Shown: piece after piece, positions 1 through 6,364 of the stretch | How the letters are laid out: every line of letters begins with the position of its first letter | How positions within the stretch are numbered: position 1 is the first letter of the stretch | DNA from: Bacteroidia bacterium | GTDB taxonomy: Bacteria; Bacteroidota; Bacteroidia; AKYH767-A; OLB10 | NCBI GenBank assembly: GCA_025450095.1 | Contig: JANWID010000085.1 | Coordinates: forward strand, 1 to 9,773 | DNA length: 9,773 nt | Reading direction: 5' to 3' | Program-made: the position numbers and the translations under genes | The notes under the pieces: model-generated | Told to the model about the DNA's origin: nothing | What the model saw: the letters and a program-made list of their open reading frames with translations, nothing else | Database searches by the model: none

Positions 1-560
1 AGGAACAGATACGGGTCGCAATGGGTGCATCATTATCATTCCGCCAGGAAGATCTCGAAATTAAAGGCCATGCAGTAGAAATCAGGGTATACGCTGAAGA
101 TCCATCCAATAATTTTCTTCCGGATATCGGGAAACTGATCACTTACCAGCCACCTTCTGGTCCGGGTGTGCGTGTAGATGACGGATTCGAACAGGGAATG
201 AGTATTCCCATCTACTATGATCCGATGATAGCCAAGCTGGTGACTTATGGGAAGGATCGCAAAGAAGCCATTGAAAGGATGATCCGTGCAATAGATGAAT
301 ACCGTATCACAGGCGTAGCAACAACACTCGGGTTTTGCCGTTTTGTAATGCAGCATGAGGCCTTTGTTTCCGGAAAATTCGATACGCATTTCGTGGAGAC
401 TTATTTTTCCCCCGAAAAATTACAGCTGGCAAAACAGGATGAAGCAGAAGTTGCGGTCATTATTGCTGCCCGTCTGCAACACCATATCCGCCAGCCCGTA
501 TTATCTGCGACACGGAAAAATGATAATGCTTCGGGGTGGAAAGCTAACCGTTCGGGTTAA
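1..560 (+). CDS. accC: Biotin carboxylase subunit of an acyl-CoA carboxylase, C-terminal part (5' end outside window)
   Basis: This is the end of a biotin carboxylase, the ATP-grasp subunit that carboxylates biotin on a carrier protein with bicarbonate and ATP, for acetyl-CoA or propionyl-CoA carboxylase in the cytoplasm. The frame is open from base 3 and begins EQIRVAMG, matching EQIRIA in the E. coli enzyme. Further family landmarks follow: GHAVEIRVYAEDP, FLPDIGKL, GPGVRVDDG (its arginine aligns with the catalytic Arg of AccC), YYDPMIAKL, and a tail with TTLGFCRFVM and HFVETYF. About 60 residues follow the point where E. coli AccC ends, low in conservation and rich in charged residues. No biotin-attachment motif (MKM) is present, so the carrier must be a separate protein. 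The next gene is unrelated, so any accB or carboxyltransferase partner would lie upstream, outside the window. The identity as a biotin carboxylase is firm; the acyl-CoA substrate is open. Confidence 0.93.
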   Translation, partial: EQIRVAMGASLSFRQEDLEIKGHAVEIRVYAEDPSNNFLPDIGKLITYQPPSGPGVRVDDGFEQGMSIPIYYDPMIAKLVTYGKDRKEAIERMIRAIDEYRITGVATTLGFCRFVMQHEAFVSGKFDTHFVETYFSPEKLQLAKQDEAEVAVIIAARLQHHIRQPVLSATRKNDNASGWKANRSG

Positions 561-609
561 TAAATGCTTTCATTCGATGGCTTAATTCTTGGAAATCAGG
601 CCGGGTAAA

Positions 610-1230
610 ATGCTTACAACTCTTAATAGAATTTTCCGCGTACTTCAAATATTACTGTTGCTTTTATTTTCCGGAAAACTCGTAGCACAACTTCCAGAAA
701 ACCAGATTATTACTCCGGCAATTGTGAGGGGCACCGATACTATTCCTCTGGTAAACCTTGCAGCCGTTGAAATTTTTGCTGCTTTCGATCCTGCCAATGC
801 TGAAAATCTGAAAAAGTATCTGAAACTCCGCAGGGATGTTCTCAGGGCATATCCATATGCAAAGCTGGCTGCTACACAGTTGAAATACATAAATGATACA
901 CTGATGCATATTAAATCAGAAAAGGCGAGGAGGAAGTTTATTAAAGCGACCGAGAAAGACCTTAAGGAGCGCTTTGAAAAGGACCTGAAGAATCTTACTT
1001 ATAGCCAGGGCCGCATCCTGATCAAATTAATTGATCGTGAAACAGGGAATACATCATATAGCCTGGTAAAAGAATTAAGAGGCTCGTTTCAGGCTGTTTT
1101 CTGGCAAAGCCTTGCCCGGTTTTTTGGTACAAATCTTAAAAGTGAATATGATCCTCAGGGGGAAGATTATATGATTGAAGGTATTGTACAGGCTATTGAA
1201 CGGGGGGAACTCAGAGTTATTAAGAAATAG
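610..1230 (+). CDS. Exported DUF4294-like protein of unknown function
   Basis: A 206-residue protein that resembles the Bacteroidota-restricted DUF4294 family; the function is unknown. I chose the ATG at 610 over an in-frame TTG at 589 because it puts a good signal peptide at the N-terminus: LNRIFR, then a leucine-rich core (about residues 11-22), then LVAQ with likely cleavage after Ala26. The mature part starts with short beta-like segments (TPAIVRGTDTIPLVNL), then a strongly charged helical stretch (about residues 60-125) with the typical RRDVLRAYPYAKLAA, then IKLIDRETGNTSYSLVKELRG and a C-terminal helix (YMIEGIVQAIERGEL). It therefore acts outside the cytoplasm, probably in the periplasm. 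It lies 49 bases after the carboxylase gene with no terminator seen between them, so co-transcription is possible. The family assignment is from memory of its pattern; no role can be inferred from the context. Confidence 0.85.
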   Translation: MLTTLNRIFRVLQILLLLLFSGKLVAQLPENQIITPAIVRGTDTIPLVNLAAVEIFAAFDPANAENLKKYLKLRRDVLRAYPYAKLAATQLKYINDTLMHIKSEKARRKFIKATEKDLKERFEKDLKNLTYSQGRILIKLIDRETGNTSYSLVKELRGSFQAVFWQSLARFFGTNLKSEYDPQGEDYMIEGIVQAIERGELRVIKK

Positions 1231-1420
1231 TCAATCATTTGATTATAAATCACATCAATTTTATTAAAGTAATAGTTTAAGCAATATTGTCCTATGTTGC
1301 TGAGTTTGCCTGCCAATAAGTCATAAATATTGTTGCTTTTTACAGGCATTTTCACATGGAATAAATATTGACAAGCTGGGTGTAAAAAGCACTTAAGTTT
1401 AATTCAAAATTCAAAAAGCA
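1231..1420. other. AT-rich intergenic region upstream of the small heat-shock gene
   Basis: This 190-base gap is AT-rich and has no convincing gene. A weak stem, AGCAA/TTGCT with a long loop around 1280-1305, is too poor to call a terminator for the upstream gene. The only useful signal is a candidate promoter near its right end. No CIRCE-type inverted repeat is visible before the heat-shock gene. Confidence 0.5.
1368..1401 (+). promoter_or_regulatory. Candidate promoter of the Hsp20 gene
   Basis: TTGACA at 1368-1373 and TAAGTTTA at 1394-1401 resemble the Bacteroidota -33 (TTTG) and -7 (TAnnTTTG) boxes, with one mismatch in each. The 23-base spacer is at the long end of the usual range. It would give a short leader of about 15 bases before the ATG at 1421. 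The call is tentative because the region is AT-rich. Confidence 0.35.
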
Positions 1421-1873
1421 ATGACACTTATTAAATTCAAAAATGATGTTCCGGTTCGTAACCGTGAAAGAATGCCTATGTGGTCTGATTTGATCAACGA
1501 CCTGTTCGAAAATGTAGTTTCCACTCCGGATGTGAAAAGATCAACTGTTCCTGCAGTAAATATCAGTGAAACCGATGATAGCTATCGCCTGGATGTGGCA
1601 GCTCCCGGTCTGAAGAAAGAAGATTTTAAGATCAGCATCGAAAATGATATCCTGACTATTAGCGCTGAAAAGAAATCGGAAACCTCAGAAAAAAACGAAA
1701 AATTCACCCGTAAGGAATATTCGTACAGTTCATTTCTGCGCAGCTTCACTCTTCCGGAATTAGTGAATTCCGAAGGTATTCATGCAAGCTATGAAAATGG
1801 TATCATGAGCCTGGTGCTTCCTAAGAAAGAAGAAGCGAAAGCAAAAGCTCCACGCGAAATCAAGGTTTCATAA
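1421..1873 (+). CDS. Small heat-shock protein, Hsp20/alpha-crystallin family
   Basis: A 150-residue cytoplasmic small heat-shock protein, an ATP-independent holdase that binds unfolding proteins and passes them to DnaK/ClpB-type machines. Residues 1-43 form the variable N-terminal arm (MWSDLINDLFENV). The alpha-crystallin domain runs from about 44 (VPAVNISETDDSYRLDVAAPG) through DFKISIENDILTISAEK to the signature near 122-134, where ASYENGIMSLVLP matches the family's A-x-x-x-N-G-[VI]-L core with Met in place of the usual Leu. The Lys/Glu/Ala-rich tail ends with REIKV, an I-x-V/I-type C-terminal anchor that in this family caps neighbouring subunits in the oligomer. Length and layout are normal. 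It appears monocistronic: a candidate promoter lies upstream and a strong terminator 29 bases downstream. Confidence 0.95.
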   Translation: MTLIKFKNDVPVRNRERMPMWSDLINDLFENVVSTPDVKRSTVPAVNISETDDSYRLDVAAPGLKKEDFKISIENDILTISAEKKSETSEKNEKFTRKEYSYSSFLRSFTLPELVNSEGIHASYENGIMSLVLPKKEEAKAKAPREIKVS

Positions 1874-1902
1874 AGACATGTTATTTAGTTAGGTTTTGGT
1901 TT

Positions 1903-1933
1903 AGTCCCCGGGTAATTCCGGGGACTTTTTTTT
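1903..1933 (+). terminator. Intrinsic terminator after the Hsp20 gene
   Basis: AGTCCCCGG (1903-1911) pairs perfectly with CCGGGGACT (1918-1926) around the loop GTAATT, followed by an unbroken run of eight T (1926-1933). This is a strong Rho-independent terminator. It separates the heat-shock gene from the surE operon. TTAGGTT lies at 1889-1895, seven bases before the stem. Confidence 0.93.
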
Positions 1934-1953
1934 AATGTGGTCTGTTAAATATG

Positions 1954-1987
1954 TTCGTATTCCGGTAACACCAAAAAGTTAATTTTG
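1954..1987 (+). promoter_or_regulatory. Candidate promoter of the surE-lpxB-cbpA operon
   Basis: TAATTTTG at 1980-1987 is an exact match to the Bacteroidota -7 box TAnnTTTG. TTCG at 1954-1957 is a one-mismatch -33 box with a 22-base spacer. The -7 box ends four bases before the ATG at 1992, so transcription would begin at or next to the start codon. Its position directly after the terminator supports a new transcription unit here. Confidence 0.5.
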
Positions 1988-1991
1988 TCGC

Positions 1992-2798
1992 ATGGCATCT
2001 TCGAAGAAAACTGACAAACCACGCAAATCAGGTAAGCCAATCATTTTGGTTACGAATGACGATGGTATAACGGCACCAGGTTTACGGGCATTGGTTGAAA
2101 CTATGAAGCAGTTAGGTGAAGTCGTCGTAGTTGCGCCGGACGGACCGCAATCGGGAATGGGACATGCTATTACAATCGGGAAACCTCTGAGGCTTGATAA
2201 AGCTGAAGTGCATGGAGAATTCCTGGGCTATAAGTGTTCAGGAACTCCGGTAGATTGCGTTAAACTTGCAGTGAATAAAGTTCTGCATCGTAAACCCGAT
2301 TTATGCGTGTCTGGAATTAATCATGGTTCCAATTCATCGATCAATGTGATCTATTCCGGAACTATGTCGGCAGCAATGGAAGGCGCTATAGAAGGGATTG
2401 CTTCTATTGGCTTTTCGCTGGACAATTACAACATGGAAGCTGATTTCAGTCCCAGCAGGCACTATGCAAAAATTATCGCACGGAATATTCTCAATAACGG
2501 ACTTCCGCCAAACACACTTTTGAATGTAAACCTCCCGGATCTTTCACTTAAAAAAATAAAAGGAATTAAAGTATGCAGGCAGGCGTTAGCGAAGTGGGAA
2601 GAAGAATTTGATGAACGTATGGATCCCAGGAAGCGCCCTTACTATTGGCTTACCGGGAAATTCAGGAACTATGATAAAGGTCACGACACCGACGAATGGG
2701 CATTAAAAAACGGGTATGTTTCCGTGGTTCCCGTTTTGTTTGATTTTACAGCACATCATGCTTTTCAACACCTGAATAAAATTCAGTGGGATGTTTAA
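1992..2798 (+). CDS. surE: 5'/3'-nucleotidase SurE
   Basis: SurE is a metal-dependent acid phosphatase that removes phosphate from nucleoside 5'- and 3'-monophosphates, acting in the cytoplasm in nucleotide salvage and stationary-phase survival. After a basic 15-residue N-terminal extension the domain starts with IILVTNDDGI. Asp23 and Asp24, Ser54 (GPQSGMGHAIT) and Asn110 (SGINHGSN) are the expected metal ligands. The SGTMSAAMEG motif at 122-131 is the conserved active-site loop. At 268 residues it is within the family range. The ATG at 1992 is the only good start, because the next Met falls inside the domain. No Shine-Dalgarno sequence precedes it. The end overlaps the next gene by eight bases, pointing to coupled translation. 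SurE beside lpxB is an arrangement I remember from other Bacteroidota. Confidence 0.97.
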   Translation: MASSKKTDKPRKSGKPIILVTNDDGITAPGLRALVETMKQLGEVVVVAPDGPQSGMGHAITIGKPLRLDKAEVHGEFLGYKCSGTPVDCVKLAVNKVLHRKPDLCVSGINHGSNSSINVIYSGTMSAAMEGAIEGIASIGFSLDNYNMEADFSPSRHYAKIIARNILNNGLPPNTLLNVNLPDLSLKKIKGIKVCRQALAKWEEEFDERMDPRKRPYYWLTGKFRNYDKGHDTDEWALKNGYVSVVPVLFDFTAHHAFQHLNKIQWDV

Positions 2799-3072
2799 AA
2801 AAGACAGGATGATACATGGCGTATTGCTGGGTATCGCAGTTATTATAGCTGGTTACTTTAGCCTGACTGGATTGAATTTCTGGATTTCTGATTATTTTTT
2901 AAATAAACCACCGGTATTCCGGGAAAGCACAGTCAGAGTTCTTGCTATTTTTCTGAATGTGTTTCCTTTCCGGTATTTCATGCTTCGAACTAATAAAGAG
3001 CTTACCGGACGGGGAATTCTCCTGGTTACCTTTGTTGTGGGACTGGCTTATTTCTTTTATTATCTTTCCTGA
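2791..3072 (+). CDS. Small hydrophobic membrane protein between surE and lpxB
   Basis: A 93-residue inner-membrane protein I cannot assign to a named family. Hydrophobic segments at about 9-29 (VLLGIAVIIAGYFSLTGL), 47-64 (VRVLAIFLNVFPFRYFML) and 75-92 (GILLVTFVVGLAYFFYYL) suggest two or three spans. Short charged loops lie between them (NKPPVFRES and RTNKELTGR). The positive-inside rule would put the basic N-terminus (MFKKDR) in the cytoplasm. The start overlaps the surE stop by eight bases; a second in-frame ATG at 2809 would remove the overlap and is also possible. lpxB begins 19 bases after its stop. The position implies co-expression with lipid A synthesis, but a functional link is only inference. 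Confidence 0.8.
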   Translation: MFKKDRMIHGVLLGIAVIIAGYFSLTGLNFWISDYFLNKPPVFRESTVRVLAIFLNVFPFRYFMLRTNKELTGRGILLVTFVVGLAYFFYYLS

Positions 3073-3091
3073 AATACAAACCTAAACTGAA

Positions 3092-4210
3092 GTGAGGTTT
3101 TATATTATTGCCGGCGAAGCATCGGGTGATCTTCATGCTTCCAACCTGGTTAAACAGCTCAAGCAACTGGTGCCATCATTTCATGGAAGAGGATGGGGTG
3201 GTGACCTGATGTCGTCGGAAGGAATTCACATTGTGAAGCACTATCGCGAACTCGCTTTCATGGGTTTTATAGAAGTGATCGCAAACCTACGCACCATTCT
3301 AAAGAATATTGAATTTTGTAAAAAAGATATCCTTGAATTCAGACCCGATGCTATAATCCTGGTCGATTACCCCGGTTTTAATCTGCGCATTGCGGAGTTT
3401 GCATCAAAGGCGGGACTGAAAGTGATCTATTATATTTCTCCCCAGGTTTGGGCATGGAAACAATCGAGGGTTCATCAGATAAAGCGAAATGTTGACCAGA
3501 TGCTGGTGATTCTTCCATTTGAAAAATCGTTTTATGAAAAGTTTGACTATCCGGTGCATTTTGTAGGACACCCTTTACTCGATGCCATTGAAAACCGTAA
3601 GCATTCTGGAATTGATGATTGGAAACAACACCATGGCTTAACCGGTCAACCTGTGATTGCGTTATTACCCGGAAGCAGGCAACAGGAAATCCGCGCAATG
3701 CTTCCCGTGATGTTATCAGTAGTGGCCGATTTTCCAGGTTATCATTTTGTGGTTGGTGCTGCACCTTCAGTACCTGTTTCACTTTATGAACAGCTTACAC
3801 AAGGTTATTCTGTTACCGTGATTCATGGTGAAACGTATGAGCTGCTCGAACATTCCGATGCCGCCCTGGTTACCTCGGGGACTGCAACACTGGAAACTGC
3901 ATTGTTTAATGTACCTGAGGTGGTATGCTATAAAGGAAGCCTGATATCTTATCATATTGCAAGAAAACTGATAAAAATAAAATACATATCACTGGTAAAT
4001 CTCATCATGGACCGTGAAGTAGTTACGGAATTGATACAGGATGATATGAATCCGGTCAGACTGAAAGTAGAACTTTCAGCTATTACCAAGAATATTAAGA
4101 AACGAAACCAGATGCTCAGCGATTATAAGCTCTTGCAACAAAAGCTTGGTGGTGGTGGAGCTTCGAAACGCGCAGCTGAGATTATTGTTCAGGAATTAAA
4201 GAGTGAGTAA
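3092..4210 (+). CDS. lpxB: Lipid-A-disaccharide synthase LpxB
   Basis: LpxB is the GT19 glycosyltransferase that joins UDP-2,3-diacylglucosamine and lipid X into the beta-1,6 lipid A disaccharide at the cytoplasmic face of the inner membrane. The start is GTG at 3092, which gives the family's normal N-terminus MRFYIIAGEASGD; no ATG is available nearby. The GEASGD motif is at 8-13, YRELAFMGFIEV at about 51-62, VDYPGFNLRIA at 91-101, SPQVWAWK at 116-123 and HFVGHPLLD at 156-164. The C-terminal half has LLPGSRQQEI at 191-200 and SGTATLETALFNVPEVVCYK at 262-281, the nucleotide-sugar binding region. The length of 372 residues is typical. No other lipid A genes are in the window, so they lie elsewhere. 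It sits 19 bases after the small membrane protein gene and 35 before the co-chaperone gene. Confidence 0.98.
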   Translation: MRFYIIAGEASGDLHASNLVKQLKQLVPSFHGRGWGGDLMSSEGIHIVKHYRELAFMGFIEVIANLRTILKNIEFCKKDILEFRPDAIILVDYPGFNLRIAEFASKAGLKVIYYISPQVWAWKQSRVHQIKRNVDQMLVILPFEKSFYEKFDYPVHFVGHPLLDAIENRKHSGIDDWKQHHGLTGQPVIALLPGSRQQEIRAMLPVMLSVVADFPGYHFVVGAAPSVPVSLYEQLTQGYSVTVIHGETYELLEHSDAALVTSGTATLETALFNVPEVVCYKGSLISYHIARKLIKIKYISLVNLIMDREVVTELIQDDMNPVRLKVELSAITKNIKKRNQMLSDYKLLQQKLGGGGASKRAAEIIVQELKSE

Positions 4211-4245
4211 ACCTCTGCATTCAAACTGGGGACAACTTATAAAAC

Positions 4246-5157
4246 ATGGAGTACAAGGACTATTATAAAACATTGGGTGTTGCTAAAACTGCCAGTACCG
4301 ACGAGATCAAAAAAGCTTTCCGGAAACTTGCAGTTAAATATCATCCTGATAAAAACCCGGGAAATAAAACAGCAGAAGAAAAATTTAAAGAGATCACTGA
4401 AGCAAACGAGGTATTAAGTGATCCGGAAAAACGAAAAAAATACGATGAAGTAGGAGAGAACTGGAAATACTACGAGCAGATGCACCGGCAGCAATCGCAA
4501 CAACGTCCCAGGGGGAGGCCCGTTTATGAAACAGACTCTTCCGGTGATTTTTCTGATTTCTTTGAAAGCATTTTCGGCAGCGGATTCGGTGATATGTTCG
4601 GAGGAGGTAACCGCAGCGCACGCCCGGGGCCTTTAAAAGGGCAGGACATTGAAGGTTCTATGTCTATTACACTGGAGGAATCGTATCATGGTACAACCCG
4701 CAGAATCATCGCGGGAGGTAATACCCTGAATATAAAAGTACATGCCGGAGTTCGTGATGGGGAAGTATTGCGCATAAAAGGGAAAGGCGGTCCCGGAAGG
4801 GATGGTATCCATGGTGACTTACTAATCACAACCCGGATCGAACGACATGAAGTATTTGAACGAAAAGGCGATGATTTGTATACCGATCTGAAAGTAGATC
4901 TATATACAGCTGTGTTAGGAGGAAAAACAACGGTTACAACGTTGAAAGGGAAAATTCAGATAGACATCAAGGCAGGAACTCAGAACGAAGCAATTTTACG
5001 GTTGAAAGGAATGGGTATGCCCGCAGGAAAACAGGGAACTCATTTTGGCGACCTCTATGCGAAAGTTAAAATTGTTATTCCTAAAAACCTGACAAAAAAA
5101 GAAACCCAGCTTTTTTCCGAATTATCAGAACTACATAAGCACAGGAGTCAGGAGTAA
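4246..5157 (+). CDS. cbpA: CbpA-type DnaJ (Hsp40) co-chaperone without zinc finger
   Basis: A 303-residue class B Hsp40, which stimulates DnaK ATP hydrolysis and delivers unfolded clients. The J domain covers residues 4-70, with the HPD triad at 33-35 in [11 protein letters not shown] Gln/Arg linker (80-92) leads to a Gly/Phe region (about 100-122, [18 protein letters not shown]). Two beta-rich client-binding domains follow, at about 132-205 ([20 protein letters not shown]) and 206-285, ending in the family's [14 protein letters not shown]. The CXXCXGXG zinc repeats of full-length DnaJ are absent, which separates this from true DnaJ and fits CbpA. The gene starts 35 bases after lpxB with no promoter or terminator between, so it is probably the last gene of that operon. 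No CbpM-like modulator gene follows, unlike many cbpA loci; the next gene is convergent. Confidence 0.95.
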   Translation: MEYKDYYKTLGVAKTASTDEIKKAFRKLAVKYHPDKNPGNKTAEEKFKEITEANEVLSDPEKRKKYDEVGENWKYYEQMHRQQSQQRPRGRPVYETDSSGDFSDFFESIFGSGFGDMFGGGNRSARPGPLKGQDIEGSMSITLEESYHGTTRRIIAGGNTLNIKVHAGVRDGEVLRIKGKGGPGRDGIHGDLLITTRIERHEVFERKGDDLYTDLKVDLYTAVLGGKTTVTTLKGKIQIDIKAGTQNEAILRLKGMGMPAGKQGTHFGDLYAKVKIVIPKNLTKKETQLFSELSELHKHRSQE

Positions 5158-5182
5158 CTCTGGAGTTTTTGGAAAATAGTTA

Positions 5183-5297
5183 GCAGTCACCAGTCTTCAA
5201 CCGGCAGTCGGTATTTAATGGTTTTCCGGATAGCAAATGCCTTCGTCAGGGTAATTTCAAGTACATACAATACTGCCAACTGCGAACTGCCTACTGC
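5183..5297. repeat. Inverted pair of tandem heptamer arrays between convergent genes
   Basis: The left arm (5183-5210) is four 7-base units: two are exact GCAGTNN, one is CCAGTCT and one is degenerate. The right arm (5270-5297), read on the minus strand, is four perfect tandem GCAGTNN units. Extended arms (5178-5208 and 5302-5272) match as an inverted repeat at 21 of 31 positions, with a 59-base middle of no clear structure. The right arm ends at the base before the stop codon (5298-5300) of the minus-strand lipoprotein gene. A transcript from either side would fold into a long imperfect hairpin, so a role as a two-way transcript end is possible. There is no strong T run, so it is not a standard terminator. 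Confidence 0.75.
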
Positions 5298-6122
5298 TTA
5301 CTTTATAGCAGGTTCTGATTTTTTTCCGAACGCATAACAAATACCCATGCTGAATTTGAAAACAGGTGCATCTATGAAAGAAAAGGAACTTGTTCCAAAA
5401 TAAGCTTCGGAATTAACTATCGGAATGATGAGACCTGTCTGCAGTATTCCCCGGAAATGTTCACTCCCTCCTGAAAATGTAAAGGAAGGTTCGAAAAGCA
5501 TAAAGTCTACGTCCAGTTTTGTCGCAAAATCATTGTCATCCTCCCACCATTCAAATGCCTGGAAATCGACTGATTCAATATCGTACATCTTCACATATTT
5601 GAATCGCATATCAACCGCCAGGTCGATAAATCTTTGTTTAAATATGAATCCGGGTTGAGCAAATATGCTATAAAAGTTACCCGTTATGCTCGGCTCAGTG
5701 ATATAATTGCCAATGATTCTTGCTTCAGATTTTCCGTAACCTGCACCGGTATAACATTGCAATGCCATAGAATTGCTGTTTCCGATTTTGTCGAACATAC
5801 CGAACCCGGCTTCTCCAAATAAAATGTTTAATTTTTCAGTGCCTGTAGATGTATCAGTGTAAATAGTATTGCTCCGGTAATGATACATACCATTGGCCAT
5901 GATCCCAATGTGATTGGAAACAGCATAATCTGCCTGTACATTAGCAAGCCCGCAGCCGGTTATACCAAGTGATGATGTAACATGGCCCTGGCCTTTTTCC
6001 GTTAACATCGGAGAATGATTTATACTGGGCTTGTACAACGTAACGCATCCTGTAAAGAGAAAATAAAACGACAGGTAAAACAATACGTGGAATTTCGGTT
6101 TGATAAGTATCTGGACGTTCAT
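5298..6122 (-). CDS. Lipoprotein, probable outer-membrane beta-rich protein, unknown function
   Basis: A 274-residue protein with a type II signal peptide: MNVQILIKPKF, then a hydrophobic core (VLFYLSFYFLF), then lipobox FTGC with lipidation at Cys26. I set the start at the ATG at 6122; a longer frame to 6158 would run through the promoter and put 12 useless residues before the signal. The mature part begins CVTLYKPSINHSPMLTEKG and continues with alternating, aromatic-rich segments (HIGIMANGMYHYRS, LFGEAGFGMFDKIG, CYTGAGYGKSEA, FYSIFAQPGFIFKQ, APVFKFSMGICYAFG), the look of an outer-membrane beta barrel with a terminal aromatic strand. This resembles unnamed Bacteroidota envelope proteins. It appears monocistronic, with its own near-perfect promoter, and is convergent with the co-chaperone gene. 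I know no substrate or partner. Confidence 0.85.
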   Translation of the reverse strand: MNVQILIKPKFHVLFYLSFYFLFTGCVTLYKPSINHSPMLTEKGQGHVTSSLGITGCGLANVQADYAVSNHIGIMANGMYHYRSNTIYTDTSTGTEKLNILFGEAGFGMFDKIGNSNSMALQCYTGAGYGKSEARIIGNYITEPSITGNFYSIFAQPGFIFKQRFIDLAVDMRFKYVKMYDIESVDFQAFEWWEDDNDFATKLDVDFMLFEPSFTFSGGSEHFRGILQTGLIIPIVNSEAYFGTSSFSFIDAPVFKFSMGICYAFGKKSEPAIK

Positions 6123-6128
6123 TAGCAG

Positions 6129-6159
6129 CAAATATAATGGAACCTTACGTGGCTCCAAA
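6129..6159 (-). promoter_or_regulatory. Near-perfect Bacteroidota promoter of the lipoprotein gene
   Basis: Read on the minus strand, TTTG (6159-6156), a 19-base spacer and TATATTTG (6136-6129) match the consensus TTTG-N19-21-TAnnTTTG exactly. Six bases separate the -7 box from the ATG at 6122. The transcript would start within a few bases of the start codon, giving an almost leaderless mRNA. This promoter also supports the chosen start of the gene. Confidence 0.78.
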
Positions 6160-6160
6160 T

Positions 6161-6187
6161 AAAAAATGGCGTCTTACGGGACGCCAT
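6161..6187 (-). terminator. Orphan intrinsic terminator on the minus strand
   Basis: ATGGCGTC (6166-6173) and GACGCCAT (6180-6187) form a perfect 8-base-pair stem around a 6-base loop. On the minus strand it is followed by a T run (6166-6161), as in a Rho-independent terminator; on the plus strand no T run follows. TTAGGTT (minus, 6202-6196) precedes the stem by eight bases. No minus-strand gene lies to its right before the plus-strand gene at 6365, so what it terminates is unknown. Confidence 0.7.
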
Positions 6188-6364
6188 CAAAAAATAACCT
6201 AATCATAAACCCTAAAAACAGTTCCTTGTACCCCGAATGGAAAGAGAAGGTTACAGGATTATACCATTAATTGTTAACTGTTTGATAAATAATATTATAT
6301 ACTATGATGCGTAAATTTTATTAGATTTGGAAGGACAAAATTTTTAACCATTAAATCAACTCTT
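6188..6364. other. Divergent intergenic region with no gene recognised
   Basis: The region between the divergent lipoprotein and DUF2911 genes is AT-rich. It holds the minus-strand terminator at its left end and a -7 box for the right-hand gene. A 25-codon frame at 6237-6314 has no supporting features. The minus strand between 6364 and 6187 could carry a short non-coding transcript ending at the terminator, but no clear promoter for it is visible. Confidence 0.4.
6322..6329 (+). promoter_or_regulatory. Candidate -7 box of the DUF2911 gene
   Basis: TAGATTTG matches TAnnTTTG exactly and lies 35 bases before the ATG at 6365, giving a leader of about 30 bases. No good TTTG is found 19-23 bases upstream (the nearest, at 6281-6284, is too far), so this is a half-supported promoter. 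Confidence 0.4.

Noticed and set aside
36..389. 117-codon open frame on the minus strand
   Set aside because: It lies inside the biotin carboxylase reading frame, whose motifs are unmistakable, and its product has no recognisable features.
355..585. 76-codon plus-strand frame over the end of the carboxylase gene
   Set aside because: It is out of frame with the carboxylase and has no domain features; I saw no sign of a frameshift in the carboxylase that would make it a continuation.
1280..1305. Possible terminator for the DUF4294-like gene (AGCAA/TTGCT)
   Set aside because: The stem is only five base pairs with a long loop and no T run follows.
1167..1355. 62-codon minus-strand frame across the gap after the DUF4294-like gene
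   Set aside because: It overlaps the 3' end of a convincing gene, its composition follows the AT-rich gap, and no promoter or known motif supports it.
3378..3782. 134-codon minus-strand frame
   Set aside because: It is an antisense shadow of lpxB, in a stretch coding for the conserved SPQVWAWK and LLPGSR motifs.
5183..5297. Heptamer arrays as a CRISPR array
   Set aside because: The units are 7 bases with no spacers and the arms are inverted, which does not fit repeat-spacer architecture; no cas genes are present.
5425..5822. Two overlapping plus-strand frames of 77 and 62 codons
   Set aside because: Both are antisense to the lipoprotein gene, whose signal peptide, promoter and beta-rich pattern are consistent.
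6237..6314. 25-codon plus-strand frame before the DUF2911 gene
   Set aside because: It is too short, has no membrane span or leader-peptide pattern, and the candidate promoter for the next gene lies after it.
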